Shown piece after piece: positions 1 through 8,097 of a DNA stretch of 64,000 nt. The stretch spans positions 9,011 to 73,010 of the forward strand of contig CAJTMM010000013.1 of assembly GCA_910577465.1 (NCBI GenBank), read 5' to 3'. Under the pieces are notes generated by a model. That model made no database searches, was not told the origin of the DNA, and saw nothing but the letters and a program-made list of their open reading frames with translations. Within the stretch, counting starts at the first letter, position 1. Each line of letters opens with the position of its first letter. Source of the DNA: an uncultured Muribaculaceae bacterium (GTDB lineage Bacteria > Bacteroidota > Bacteroidia > Bacteroidales > Muribaculaceae). Both the position numbers and the translations under genes were made by a program.

Positions 1-340
1 GTTTCTGGCGACCGCTCTCACCCTCACGTTGCATTTTCTGGAACGAAGGGAGAACCATGCCCAACAACTGTATCACGATGGATGCAGTAATGTAAGGCAT
101 GATACCGAGAGCGAAAATTGAAGCTTGCGAGAAAGCGCCGCCCGAGAACATATCCAACAATTGCATCAAACCGCTCTTGTTGGTAAAGTTCGAGAGTGCC
201 TGAAGATCGGCGGGGCTTATGCCGGGGAGCACAACGTAGCAACCCAAGCGGTACACGAGTACCAGCAAAAGGGTTACTAAGATGCGCTTTCTCAGCTCTT
301 CAATAGTCCAGATGTTTTTTATGGTGTCAAAAAATCTCAT
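1..340 (-). CDS. secY: Protein translocase subunit SecY (N-terminal part, cut by window edge)
   Basis: Main channel subunit of the SecYEG inner-membrane translocon. About 113 N-terminal residues are visible, starting MRFFDTIKNIWTIEELRKRI, followed by the first membrane helix (ILVTLLLVLVYRLGCYVVLP) and the plug and second-helix region with SGGAFSQASIFALGIMPYI, all typical of SecY. The gene runs off the left edge, so the remainder is not seen. It starts 8 nt after rplO as the last visible gene of the spc part of the operon, its usual place. Confidence 0.95.
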   Translation of the reverse strand, partial: MRFFDTIKNIWTIEELRKRILVTLLLVLVYRLGCYVVLPGISPADLQALSNFTNKSGLMQLLDMFSGGAFSQASIFALGIMPYITASIVIQLLGMVLPSFQKMQREGESGRQK

Positions 341-348
341 CTTGTAAA

Positions 349-795
349 TTAGATTTTAGAGATTGAGCCACCGGCATCAACGATAGCCTTTTCAGCAGCT
401 TTTGAGAATGCATTGGCTTCTACGGCTATCGCGCGGGTCACGGTACCGTTGGCAAGAATCTTCACAAGTTGCTTGCGAGAGATCAAACCGGCGGTGCGCA
501 ATTCTTCGAGACCCACCTTTTCAAGGTTCTTAGCTGTAGCCAAGGCCTCGATATCCACCAAATTGATAGCTTTGTAAGCTACACGGTTGATGTTCTTGAA
601 GCCGAATTTGGGCAAACGGCGCTGAAGGGGCATCTGACCACCTTCGAAACCGATCTTACGGCTGTAACCCGAACGAGATTTTGCACCCTTGTGACCGCGG
701 GTAGATGTACCACCCTTTCCCGAACCGGGACCGCGACCAACGCGGGTTTTGGAAGTTACCGATCCTACGGCCGGACGTAAAGTATTTAATTCCAT
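349..795 (-). CDS. rplO: 50S ribosomal protein L15
   Basis: Large-subunit protein of 148 residues, normal length. The glycine- and arginine-rich N-terminal extension (VGRGPGSGKGGTSTRGHKG) that threads into 23S rRNA is followed by the globular domain beginning near FEGGQMPLQRRLPK. It lies between rpmD and secY, the canonical order, and is translated from the same operon mRNA. Confidence 0.98.
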   Translation of the reverse strand: MELNTLRPAVGSVTSKTRVGRGPGSGKGGTSTRGHKGAKSRSGYSRKIGFEGGQMPLQRRLPKFGFKNINRVAYKAINLVDIEALATAKNLEKVGLEELRTAGLISRKQLVKILANGTVTRAIAVEANAFSKAAEKAIVDAGGSISKI

Positions 796-819
796 AGTAG
801 TTCTGAATTGATTGATTTA

Positions 820-999
820 TTAAGCGTTGGTCACTTCTACCAAGTGACGGACTTTGTTAACCATACCCATCACAGAGGGAGTGTCTTCTTTAACCACAGT
901 GTGATTCATTTTCTTCAAGCCCAATGCATCGAGCGTGCGTTTTTGAACGGCAGGGCAATTGATGCGGCTTTTAATTTGCTTGATTTTTATCTGTGCCAT
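820..999 (-). CDS. rpmD: 50S ribosomal protein L30
   Basis: Small large-subunit protein of 59 residues. It reads MAQIKIKQIKSRINCPAVQK near the start and ends VRHLVEVTNA, matching the short bacterial L30 (KIKQIKS, LDALGLKKMN and HLVEV segments). It lies between rpsE and rplO, with 10 nt from the rpsE stop. The start is the only ATG that gives a family-length protein. Confidence 0.96.
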   Translation of the reverse strand: MAQIKIKQIKSRINCPAVQKRTLDALGLKKMNHTVVKEDTPSVMGMVNKVRHLVEVTNA

Positions 1000-1009
1000 G
1001 GAGATAGTA

Positions 1010-1528
1010 TTAACCGTTAAACACTTTTTCTACCGAAATACCACGGTTCTGGGCTACCTGAGCCGGAGAACGCATTTCATCGAGAGCGGCTATTGTAGCC
1101 TTCACGAGGTTGTGGGGGTTAGATGAACCTTTGGACTTGGCAAGCACGTCAGTGATACCGACGCTTTCCAATACGGCACGCATAGCACCACCTGCCTTAA
1201 CACCGGTACCGTGTGACGCGGGCTTGAGGATTACGCGTGAACCACCGAACTTTGCCACCTGTTCGTGGGGCAGAGTGCCCTTGTGAACAGGTACGCGGAT
1301 AAGGTTCTTCTTGGCAGCTTCCACGCCCTTGGCGATAGCTGCGGTAACTTCATTGGCTTTACCGAGGCCCCAGCCTACGATACCGTCTTCGTTACCTACC
1401 ACCACAATAGCGGCAAAGGTGAATGTGCGGCCACCCTTGGTTACCTTGGTAACACGGTTTATAGCCACAAGACGATCCTTCAACTCTAAGTCGTTGGTCG
1501 ATTTTACTCTGTTATTTCTTTTTGCCAT
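1010..1528 (-). CDS. rpsE: 30S ribosomal protein S5
   Basis: Small-subunit protein, 172 residues, involved in decoding accuracy and mRNA entry. The N-terminal double-stranded RNA-binding fold (VVVGNEDGIVGWGLGKANEV) is followed by the S5 C-terminal domain with VILKPASHGTGVKAGGAMR. Length and order (after rplR, before rpmD) are standard. The 5-nt gap to rplR suggests tight co-translation. Confidence 0.98.
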   Translation of the reverse strand: MAKRNNRVKSTNDLELKDRLVAINRVTKVTKGGRTFTFAAIVVVGNEDGIVGWGLGKANEVTAAIAKGVEAAKKNLIRVPVHKGTLPHEQVAKFGGSRVILKPASHGTGVKAGGAMRAVLESVGITDVLAKSKGSSNPHNLVKATIAALDEMRSPAQVAQNRGISVEKVFNG

Positions 1529-1533
1529 GATTC

Positions 1534-1875
1534 TTAAAATTTAAGTCCGCCATTACGAGCGGCATCAGCCAATGATTTCACTCTACCGTGGAACAGGTAA
1601 CCGTTACGGTCAAATACTACTTCGGTGATACCGGCAGCCTGAGCCTTCTGTGCGATAGCCTCGCCAACCTTGGCTGCTATCTCGCTCTTGGTGCCGCCTT
1701 CCAGACCCTTTGACGACGCAGCGGCAAGAGTCTTGCCGGCGAGGTCGTCAACGAGCTGTACGTAAATCTGCTTGTTGCTGCGGAACACGCTCATGCGCGG
1801 ACGTGCGGCTGTGCCGGAGATTTTGCCGCGGATGCGTGTTTTGATTTTGTTTCTTCTTTGTATCTTGGAGATCAT
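1534..1875 (-). CDS. rplR: 50S ribosomal protein L18
   Basis: 5S rRNA-binding large-subunit protein, 113 residues, the usual bacterial length. Family segments include RPRMSVFRSNKQIYVQLVDD and the C-terminal FDRNGYLFHGRVKSLADAAR. It is encoded between rplF and rpsE. Nothing atypical is visible. Confidence 0.98.
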   Translation of the reverse strand: MISKIQRRNKIKTRIRGKISGTAARPRMSVFRSNKQIYVQLVDDLAGKTLAAASSKGLEGGTKSEIAAKVGEAIAQKAQAAGITEVVFDRNGYLFHGRVKSLADAARNGGLKF

Positions 1876-1892
1876 GATTACTTCAATTAAAA

Positions 1893-2447
1893 TTATTTAG
1901 CGCTTGCCGACTTACCCGACTTACGACGAATGATTTCACCCACGAACTTGATACCTTTGCCCTTGTAGGGTTCGGGCTTACGCAACGAACGGATTTTGGC
2001 GCAAACCTGACCGAGCAGCTGCTTGTCGTCGCTTTCAAGGATAATAAGAGGGTTCTTGTTACGTTCGCTTTTGGTTTCGACCTTGATCTCCGGGGGGAGT
2101 TTGATATATATAGCGTGAGAGTAACCGAGCGAAAGTTCGAGCACCTGACCGGTAGCTGCGGCACGGTAACCCACACCTACTAATTCCATTTCCTTGCGAT
2201 AGCCGGTGGACACACCCACAACCATATTGTGGATAAGGGCGCGGTAGAGACCGTGCTGGGCACGGTGCTCGCGGTCGTCGGTAGGACGGGTCAGTGTGAT
2301 ATGACCGTCAGCGACCTCCACGTTCAAATCGGGGTTGATGGCCTGCGAAAGTTCGCCTTTAGGACCCTTTACAGTTACTATGTTATTATCCACCTTCACG
2401 GTTACACCGGCGGGGATTTCAATGGGAGCTTTACCTATTCTTGACAT
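1893..2447 (-). CDS. rplF: 50S ribosomal protein L6
   Basis: Large-subunit protein near the GTPase-associated centre, 184 residues. It begins MSRIGKAPIEIPAGVTVKV and has the two tandem L6 folds. The second contains the signature region KPEPYKGKGIKFVGE, and a basic tail follows. It lies between rpsH (20-nt gap) and rplR in the usual spc order. Confidence 0.98.
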   Translation of the reverse strand: MSRIGKAPIEIPAGVTVKVDNNIVTVKGPKGELSQAINPDLNVEVADGHITLTRPTDDREHRAQHGLYRALIHNMVVGVSTGYRKEMELVGVGYRAAATGQVLELSLGYSHAIYIKLPPEIKVETKSERNKNPLIILESDDKQLLGQVCAKIRSLRKPEPYKGKGIKFVGEIIRRKSGKSASAK

Positions 2448-2467
2448 ATCTGTATCCTCCTATGAAA

Positions 2468-2866
2468 TTAGTAAACATAACACAGCACTTCGCCACCGAT
2501 TTTCTTCTCGCGTGCTTCCTTGTTGGTCATCACGCCCTGAGAAGTGGAAAGGATGGCAATGCCTAAACCATTCAACACTCGCGGCATATCTTTGTAGCCG
2601 GTATACTGGCGAAGACCCGGACGCGACACACGCTTCAAATTCTTGATAGCGTTCACGCGGTCAACGGGATCGTACTTCAAGGCAATCTTGATGATGCCTG
2701 CGGGGGTCTCACCCTCTATAAACTTGTAATTAAGAATATAGCCTTGCTCAAAAAGAATCTTGGTGATTTCTTTTTTCAAGTTTGAGGCGGGAATCTCCAC
2801 CACGCGGTGGTTGGCTTTGATAGCGTTCCTCAATCTTGTCAGATAATCTGCTATTGGATCTGTCAT
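2468..2866 (-). CDS. rpsH: 30S ribosomal protein S8
   Basis: Small-subunit assembly protein that binds the central domain of 16S rRNA, 132 residues. It starts MTDPIADYLTRLRNA and ends with the C-terminal RNA-binding motif (STSQGVMTNKEAREKKIGGE). In many bacteria S8 also represses translation of spc-operon mRNA. Here it is preceded by an unusually long 119-nt gap with two hairpins (annotated separately), a possible place for such control; that link is inference. Confidence 0.98.
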   Translation of the reverse strand: MTDPIADYLTRLRNAIKANHRVVEIPASNLKKEITKILFEQGYILNYKFIEGETPAGIIKIALKYDPVDRVNAIKNLKRVSRPGLRQYTGYKDMPRVLNGLGIAILSTSQGVMTNKEAREKKIGGEVLCYVY

Positions 2867-2880
2867 TTTTGATATTGTTT

Positions 2881-2985
2881 AAATTGATTCGGACTACCCG
2901 AACAATATTTAATACTCTGCGTAAAATCTGTTTGATTTTTCACATTATTGTAATGCAATGCGTGCGGTCCACGTCTTCCCGTGGA
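2881..2985 (-). promoter_or_regulatory. rpsN-rpsH intercistronic structured region (two hairpins)
   Basis: The rpsN-rpsH gap is much longer than most other gaps in the operon. Read on the minus strand it holds a 6-bp hairpin right behind the rpsN stop (TCCACG/CGTGGA, 2968-2985) and a longer hairpin near the rpsH start (TTCGG-gtagt-CCGAA extended by AAAT(a)TTG/CAATTT, 2881-2910). No TAnnTTTG promoter was seen. A role in mRNA processing or ribosomal-protein feedback is possible but not shown. Confidence 0.4.
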
Positions 2986-3255
2986 TTACCAGCTCGCTTT
3001 CTTCACACCGGGGATAAGACCGGCTGAAGCCATTTCACGGAACTGGATACGGGAAAGACCGAATTGACGCATGTAGCCTTTGGGACGGCCGGTGATGCTG
3101 CAACGGTTGTGCAGACGCACTGTCGAGGCGTTCTTGGGCAGAAGCTGAAGAGCTTCGTAGTCGCCGGCTTCCTTGAGGGCGGCTTTCTTAGCGGCATATT
3201 TTGCCACAAGTTTAGCGCGTTTCACCTCGCGGGCTTTCATTGATTCTTTTGCCAT
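2986..3255 (-). CDS. rpsN: 30S ribosomal protein S14 (zinc-free type)
   Basis: Small-subunit head protein, 89 residues. The long form lacks the CxxC...CxxC zinc ribbon: only one cysteine is present, in NRCSITGRPKGYMRQFGLSR, the conserved S14 signature. It lies between rplE and rpsH. The longer zinc-independent form is common in Bacteroidetes. Confidence 0.98.
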   Translation of the reverse strand: MAKESMKAREVKRAKLVAKYAAKKAALKEAGDYEALQLLPKNASTVRLHNRCSITGRPKGYMRQFGLSRIQFREMASAGLIPGVKKASW

Positions 3256-3273
3256 ATGAATAATCTTGATTTA

Positions 3274-3819
3274 TTAGCGTTTTTTGAAAGGAAGTCCGAA
3301 ATGTTTCAACAGAGCGTAGCCCTCTTCGTCGGTGTTTGCCGAGGTAACGAACGTGATGTTCATACCGAGGAGCTTGCTGATGTTGTCGATGTTGATTTCG
3401 GGGAAGATAATCTGCTCGGTGATACCCAGGGTGTAGTTACCACGGCCATCAAGCTTGCCTTCGATACCCTTGAAGTCGCGGATACGGGGAAGAGCCACGC
3501 GGATAAGACGTTCGAGGAACTCGTACATCTTGTCGCGACGCAATGTCACCATGACGCCTACGGGCATTTTCTTACGGAGCTTGAAGTTAGAGATATCCTT
3601 CTTGGAGAGGGTAGCCACAGCCTTCTGACCGGTGATGGCAGTAAGCTCGTTGATGGCAGTCTCGATAATCTTCTTGTCCTGAGTAGCTTCGCCCAGACCC
3701 TGATTGATCACAATCTTCTTCAGGCGGGGAACCTGCATCACTGTAGTATAGTTAAATTCCTTCTCAAGAGCGGGGACAATGCGCTCGGTATAATCTTTCT
3801 TAAGTGTTGTAGTGCTCAT
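3274..3819 (-). CDS. rplE: 50S ribosomal protein L5
   Basis: 5S rRNA-binding protein of the central protuberance, 181 residues. Segments VPRLKKIVINQGLGEATQDK and RGNYTLGITEQIIFPEI are diagnostic. Its ATG shares one base with the rplX stop codon (TAATG), so translation of the two is likely coupled. Confidence 0.98.
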   Translation of the reverse strand: MSTTTLKKDYTERIVPALEKEFNYTTVMQVPRLKKIVINQGLGEATQDKKIIETAINELTAITGQKAVATLSKKDISNFKLRKKMPVGVMVTLRRDKMYEFLERLIRVALPRIRDFKGIEGKLDGRGNYTLGITEQIIFPEINIDNISKLLGMNITFVTSANTDEEGYALLKHFGLPFKKR

Positions 3820-4139
3820 TACTTAATCTCCTCTCCTGATTTTTTAGCGTATCTTACTAACTTGCCTTCAGCGTTGGGACGACGGCCGATGCGGGTAGGT
3901 TTGCCCGACTTGGGATCGATCAAGCTGAGGTTGGAAATGTGAACGGGAGCTTCCATCTTCACAAGTCCGCCCTGAGGGTGCTTTGCACTGGGCTTGGTGG
4001 CTTTGGTTACAATGTTGACACCTTCAACGATGGCACGGCCTTTGGTCACGAGCACCTTGAGCACGCGACCTGTCTTGCCGCGGTCCTCGCCGCTGAGCAC
4101 ATACACTGTATCGCCTTTCTTTATATGTAACTTACTCAT
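3819..4139 (-). CDS. rplX: 50S ribosomal protein L24
   Basis: Early assembly protein of the 50S subunit, 106 residues. The N-terminal KOW motif (KKGDTVYVLSGEDRGKTGRV) is followed by HPQGGLVKMEAPVHISNL. It lies between rplN and rplE and overlaps the rplE start by one base. Confidence 0.98.
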   Translation of the reverse strand: MSKLHIKKGDTVYVLSGEDRGKTGRVLKVLVTKGRAIVEGVNIVTKATKPSAKHPQGGLVKMEAPVHISNLSLIDPKSGKPTRIGRRPNAEGKLVRYAKKSGEEIK

Positions 4140-4163
4140 TACTTAATGTGTTTCTTTCGGGGG

Positions 4164-4529
4164 TTAAAGTACTTCAGGTGCGAGTGAAACTATCTTCATG
4201 TTAGTGGCACGAAGTTCACGGGCCACCGGACCGAATATACGGGTACCGCGAAGTTCACCGGCATTGTTCAATAACACACAAGCGTTGTCGTCGAAACGGA
4301 TATAGCTTCCGTCGGCACGGCGGATTTCCTTCTTGGTGCGCACAACGACTGCTTTCGACACAGTACCTTTCTTTACATCCGACGATGGGATGACACTCTT
4401 CACCGATACTACGATGATGTCGCCCACTGTGGCGTAACGACGACCGGTACCACCCAGTACATGAATGCACAGGGCTTCTTTGGCTCCGCTGTTGTCAGCA
4501 ACGGTTAAACGGCTTTCAGTCTGTATCAT
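4164..4529 (-). CDS. rplN: 50S ribosomal protein L14
   Basis: Large-subunit interface protein, 121 residues. It opens MIQTESRLTVADNSGAKEAL and includes FDDNACVLLNNAGELRGTRI and the C-terminal IVSLAPEVL, all family signatures. It sits 5 nt after rpsQ. Confidence 0.98.
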   Translation of the reverse strand: MIQTESRLTVADNSGAKEALCIHVLGGTGRRYATVGDIIVVSVKSVIPSSDVKKGTVSKAVVVRTKKEIRRADGSYIRFDDNACVLLNNAGELRGTRIFGPVARELRATNMKIVSLAPEVL

Positions 4530-4534
4530 ATCTT

Positions 4535-4792
4535 TTACTTAACTTTTTCGATTATTTCTACTAATCTCCATCTTTTGGTTTTGCTCAGCGGACGAGTCTC
4601 CATCACCTTTACGGTATCACCGATGCTGCACTCGTTCTTTTCATCGTGGGCGTGATATTTCTTTGTCTTGTTGACAAACTTGCCGTAGATGGGGTGCTTT
4701 TCTTTCCACTTCACCATAACAGTGATAGTCTTGTCACCCTTATTGCTCGACACAACCCCAATACGTTCTTTTCTTAAATTTCTCATTTCCAT
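4535..4792 (-). CDS. rpsQ: 30S ribosomal protein S17
   Basis: Primary 16S rRNA-binding protein, 85 residues. OB-fold segments LRKERIGVVSSNKGDKTITV and SIGDTVKVMETRPLSKTKRW are visible. It lies between rpmC and rplN in the standard order. Confidence 0.98.
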   Translation of the reverse strand: MEMRNLRKERIGVVSSNKGDKTITVMVKWKEKHPIYGKFVNKTKKYHAHDEKNECSIGDTVKVMETRPLSKTKRWRLVEIIEKVK

Positions 4793-4804
4793 TAGTTCTT
4801 GGGA

Positions 4805-5002
4805 TTACTTATTGTTAAGCTCGCGCTGACGCAACTCTGTCTTAACGCGTGCAATCATTTTGCGGTCAGCCGTGATTTTGGCGGGATTGTCTATGGGGGA
4901 GATAGAGTGGGTTATCTTCAATTGAGCATATTCCTGCACCATCTGCTCCAAACGATCCTTCAAATCCTGCGTGCTGAGTTCTTTGAGTTCTTCTTTTTTC
5001 AT
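4805..5002 (-). CDS. rpmC: 50S ribosomal protein L29
   Basis: Small helical protein at the polypeptide exit site, 65 residues. It starts MKKEELKELSTQDLKDRLEQ and ends with the family helix IARVKTELRQREL. It is the normal neighbour of rplP (6-nt gap) and rpsQ. Confidence 0.97.
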   Translation of the reverse strand: MKKEELKELSTQDLKDRLEQMVQEYAQLKITHSISPIDNPAKITADRKMIARVKTELRQRELNNK

Positions 5003-5008
5003 AATCTA

Positions 5009-5440
5009 TTACACGTTTTGGGTAGGATCATAATCGCGACGTACTATAAATTTGGTGGTAACCGGGAGCTTCTGGGCTGCAAGACGCAATGCTTCCTTAG
5101 CGATGTCGAAGCTTACGCCCTCCACTTCTATGATTACGCGACCGGGGGTAACGGGAGCCACGAAGCCTTCGGGAGCACCTTTACCTTTACCCATACGTAC
5201 TTCAGCGGGTTTCTTGGTGATAGGTTTGTCGGGGAATATTCTGATCCATATCTGACCTTGACGCTGCATATAGCGGGTCACTGCGATACGAGCCGCCTCA
5301 ATCTGACGACCGGTGATCCATTTCGACTCCAAGGTCTTTATGCCAAACGAACCGAAGGCCAACTGGTTGCCGCGCTGAGCATTGCCTTTCATACGGCCTT
5401 TTTGCTGGCGGCGGAATTTAGTTTTCTTAGGTTGTAACAT
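5009..5440 (-). CDS. rplP: 50S ribosomal protein L16
   Basis: Large-subunit protein close to the A-site tRNA, 143 residues. Signature regions are MLQPKKTKFRRQQKGRMKG, FGSFGIKTLESKWITGRQIE and RMGKGKGAPEGFVAPV. It lies between rpsC and rpmC, as usual. Confidence 0.98.
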   Translation of the reverse strand: MLQPKKTKFRRQQKGRMKGNAQRGNQLAFGSFGIKTLESKWITGRQIEAARIAVTRYMQRQGQIWIRIFPDKPITKKPAEVRMGKGKGAPEGFVAPVTPGRVIIEVEGVSFDIAKEALRLAAQKLPVTTKFIVRRDYDPTQNV

Positions 5441-5460
5441 TTTGTTGTTATTGAGGTGGT

Positions 5461-6204
5461 TTAACGGTTGGTTTTAGGTTTGCGGCTCATACCACGACGT
5501 CCTTCACGGTTACCGTTGCCGGCACCCATCGAACGGTTGTCCTTACCGCTGTTGGTAAACGAAGGAGCGAGGTCACGCTTGCCATAAACTTCGCCACGGC
5601 AAATCCACACCTTCACGCCGATAACACCTACCTTAGTATGTGCCTCGACCAAGGCGTAGTCGATGTCGGCACGCAAAGTGTGCAGCGGCGTACGACCTTC
5701 CTTGAACATTTCCGAACGAGCCATTTCAGCACCGTTCAAACGTCCGCTCACCTGAACCTTGATACCCTCTGCTCCGCTGCGCATGGTCGATGCGATTGCC
5801 ATCTTTACAGCGCGACGGTAGGCGATTTTGCCTTCAATCTGGCGTGCGATGGTGCTTGCCACGATTTGAGCGTCAAGTTCAGGACGCTTTACTTCAAATA
5901 TATTGATCTGAACGTCCTTGTCGGTGATTTTCTTGAGTTCTTCCTTGAGTTTGTCAACTTCCGAACCGCCTTTACCGATGATCAGACCGGGACGCGAGGT
6001 GCACACGGTGATGGTGATCAACTTGAAATTGCGTTCGATTACTATGCGCGACACGCTTGATTTTGCAAGACGCACATTGAGATATTTACGGAGCTTGGAA
6101 TCTTCCAGGATGGCGTCGCCGTATTTCTTGCCGCCGAACCAGTTCGAGTCCCATCCGCGAATTACGCCTAAGCGATTGCTTATTGGATTAACTTTCTGTC
6201 CCAT
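5461..6204 (-). CDS. rpsC: 30S ribosomal protein S3
   Basis: Small-subunit protein at the mRNA entry tunnel, 247 residues. It begins MGQKVNPISNRLGVIRGWDS, carries a type II KH domain (SRPGLIIGKGGSEVDKLKEE) and the S3 C-terminal domain (GVIGVKVWICRGEVYGKRD). The tail after about residue 225 is a basic glycine- and arginine-rich extension. It follows rplV after 8 nt. Confidence 0.98.
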   Translation of the reverse strand: MGQKVNPISNRLGVIRGWDSNWFGGKKYGDAILEDSKLRKYLNVRLAKSSVSRIVIERNFKLITITVCTSRPGLIIGKGGSEVDKLKEELKKITDKDVQINIFEVKRPELDAQIVASTIARQIEGKIAYRRAVKMAIASTMRSGAEGIKVQVSGRLNGAEMARSEMFKEGRTPLHTLRADIDYALVEAHTKVGVIGVKVWICRGEVYGKRDLAPSFTNSGKDNRSMGAGNGNREGRRGMSRKPKTNR

Positions 6205-6212
6205 TGTTTGCC

Positions 6213-6617
6213 TTAGTTATTTGCGTTATCAATAGTGTCTACAACCAAAGTCACATGGTTGGCACGTTTACGGATTCTGTAGCCACGACCCTGAGGAGCC
6301 GGACGAAGACGTTTGAGCATCGGGGCACAGTTCACATAGATAGTGCTGATGCGCAACATGCCGTTTTCGGCTTTCTGATCGTTTTTGGCTTCCCAGTTGG
6401 CTATTGCCGAACGCAAAAGCTTTTCAAGACGAGCGGCTGCCTCCTTATTGGAGAATTTAAGTATACCAAGCGCACGGAACACTTCCACGCCGCGTACCAT
6501 ATCGGCCACCAGACGCATCTTGCGGGGCGATGTGGGGACATTGGTAAGCTTTGCGAAAGCTACGTCTTTGCGCGCTTCCTTTTTCTTATCGGCGGATAAT
6601 CTTTTTCTTACACCCAT
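6213..6617 (-). CDS. rplV: 50S ribosomal protein L22
   Basis: Large-subunit protein whose beta-hairpin lines the exit tunnel, 134 residues. Segments include TSPRKMRLVADMVRGVEV and the tip and strand region MLKRLRPAPQGRGYRIRKR. The N-terminus has a lysine-rich extension of about 20 residues before the core fold. It lies between rpsS and rpsC. Confidence 0.98.
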   Translation of the reverse strand: MGVRKRLSADKKKEARKDVAFAKLTNVPTSPRKMRLVADMVRGVEVFRALGILKFSNKEAAARLEKLLRSAIANWEAKNDQKAENGMLRISTIYVNCAPMLKRLRPAPQGRGYRIRKRANHVTLVVDTIDNANN

Positions 6618-6664
6618 TGTATTTAATTCTTTTTTTGTCTAAAAAATTATTTTACCGGGCCCGA

Positions 6665-6931
6665 TCATTTCTTATTGCCTGCATGACCACGGAAGTTACG
6701 TGTCGGAGCGAATTCGCCGAGCTTGTGTCCTACCATGTTTTCAGTCACGTAGACAGGAATGAATTTGTTACCGTTGTGTACTGCAAAAGTGTGGCCTACG
6801 AACTCGGGAGCTATCATAGACGCACGGCTCCAAGTCTTGATTACCGACTTCTTGCCGCTGGCTTCCATTGCTTCGACCTTCTTTTCGAGCTTTACACTGA
6901 TAAACGGGCCTTTTTTTAATGAACGACTCAT
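6665..6931 (-). CDS. rpsS: 30S ribosomal protein S19
   Basis: Small-subunit head protein, 88 residues. It starts MSRSLKKGPFISVKLEKKV and contains IAPEFVGHTFAVHNGNKFIP and GHKLGEFAPTRNFRGH, the canonical S19 sequence. It lies between rplB and rplV. Confidence 0.98.
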   Translation of the reverse strand: MSRSLKKGPFISVKLEKKVEAMEASGKKSVIKTWSRASMIAPEFVGHTFAVHNGNKFIPVYVTENMVGHKLGEFAPTRNFRGHAGNKK

Positions 6932-6952
6932 AAGTTTTGCTTAATTAATCAA

Positions 6953-7780
6953 TTACTTTTTCCTTCTTTCAATGATGTACTTAGAAGAATGTTTCTTCGG
7001 AGCACGAGTCTTAAGACCCTTAGCGTACAAGCCCTTACGTGAGCGAGGATGTCCACCTGAAGAACGGCCTTCGCCACCACCCATCGGGTGATCCACAGGG
7101 TTCATCACTACGCCGCGGTTGCGGGGACGACGACCCAACCAACGTGAACGACCGGCCTTGCCGCTGCGTTCCAACGAGTGTTCGCTGTTGCCTACAACAC
7201 CTACTGTGGCCTTGCAAGCGGCGAGCACTTTGCGGGTTTCGCCTGAAGGTAATTTGATAATCGCATAGTCTCCCTCGCGAGAAACCAACTGAGCAAAGGT
7301 GCCGGCTGAGCGAGCCATGAAGGCTCCCTGACCGGGGCGCAACTCGATGTTGTGGACCAAGGTACCTACGGGGATTTTGCTCAAGGGAAGAGCGTTGCCC
7401 ACTTCAGGAGCAGCCTCGGGTCCGCTGACTACAGTTGCACCGACTTCTAAGCCGTTGGGTGCAATTATGTAAGCTTTAGCACCGTCAACATAGTAAAGGA
7501 GCGCGATGCGAGCCGAACGGTTGGGATCGTACTCGATGCTCTTTACTACTGCGGGTACACCGTCTTTGTTTCTCTTAAAGTCTATGATACGGTATTTGCG
7601 TTTGTGTCCCCCACCTTGGTAACGGTTAGTGAGGTGACCTTCGGCGTTACGACCGCCGGTTGAACGCTTGCCGACTGTAAGAGATTTCTCTGGCGTAGTA
7701 GCAGTGATTGTACCTTTGAATACGCCAATAACTTTGTGTCTCTGCCCCGGTGTAGTGGGCTTGAATTTTCTTACTGCCAT
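6953..7780 (-). CDS. rplB: 50S ribosomal protein L2
   Basis: Large-subunit core protein near the peptidyl-transferase centre, 275 residues. It has the N-terminal OB fold, the SH3-like middle domain, and the conserved C-terminal loop RGVVMNPVDHPMGGGEGRS with the histidine implicated in peptidyl transfer. It lies between rplW (6-nt gap) and rpsS. Confidence 0.98.
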   Translation of the reverse strand: MAVRKFKPTTPGQRHKVIGVFKGTITATTPEKSLTVGKRSTGGRNAEGHLTNRYQGGGHKRKYRIIDFKRNKDGVPAVVKSIEYDPNRSARIALLYYVDGAKAYIIAPNGLEVGATVVSGPEAAPEVGNALPLSKIPVGTLVHNIELRPGQGAFMARSAGTFAQLVSREGDYAIIKLPSGETRKVLAACKATVGVVGNSEHSLERSGKAGRSRWLGRRPRNRGVVMNPVDHPMGGGEGRSSGGHPRSRKGLYAKGLKTRAPKKHSSKYIIERRKK

Positions 7781-7786
7781 TTTCTA

Positions 7787-8077
7787 TTATAAATTGCTAT
7801 AAAAGTCAATAGTTTGTCCTTCGCCTACAGTGACGAATGCTTTCTTGTAAGAAGCAGTCTTGCCGCGAAGCAAGCCGCTCTTAGTCCAGCGCGACTTGTT
7901 TTTGCCACGTACCACAGCAGTGTTTACATTAACCACTTTAACGCCGTAAAGCTTTTCAACCAAAGACTTGATCTGATACTTGTTGGCATCGGGAGACACA
8001 CGGAAAGTGTAGCGGTTAAGCTTATCTGTGAGCTTGGTAGCTTTTTCTGTGACGATTGGCTTAATTGTTATATCCAT
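7787..8077 (-). CDS. rplW: 50S ribosomal protein L23
   Basis: Exit-site protein that docks trigger factor and SRP, 96 residues. MDITIKPIVTEKATKLTDKL at the start and LYGVKVVNVNTAVVRGKNK in the middle mark the family. It lies between rplD and rplB. Confidence 0.98.
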   Translation of the reverse strand: MDITIKPIVTEKATKLTDKLNRYTFRVSPDANKYQIKSLVEKLYGVKVVNVNTAVVRGKNKSRWTKSGLLRGKTASYKKAFVTVGEGQTIDFYSNL

Positions 8078-8097
8078 TGTTAAAATCTCCTTTTTGG

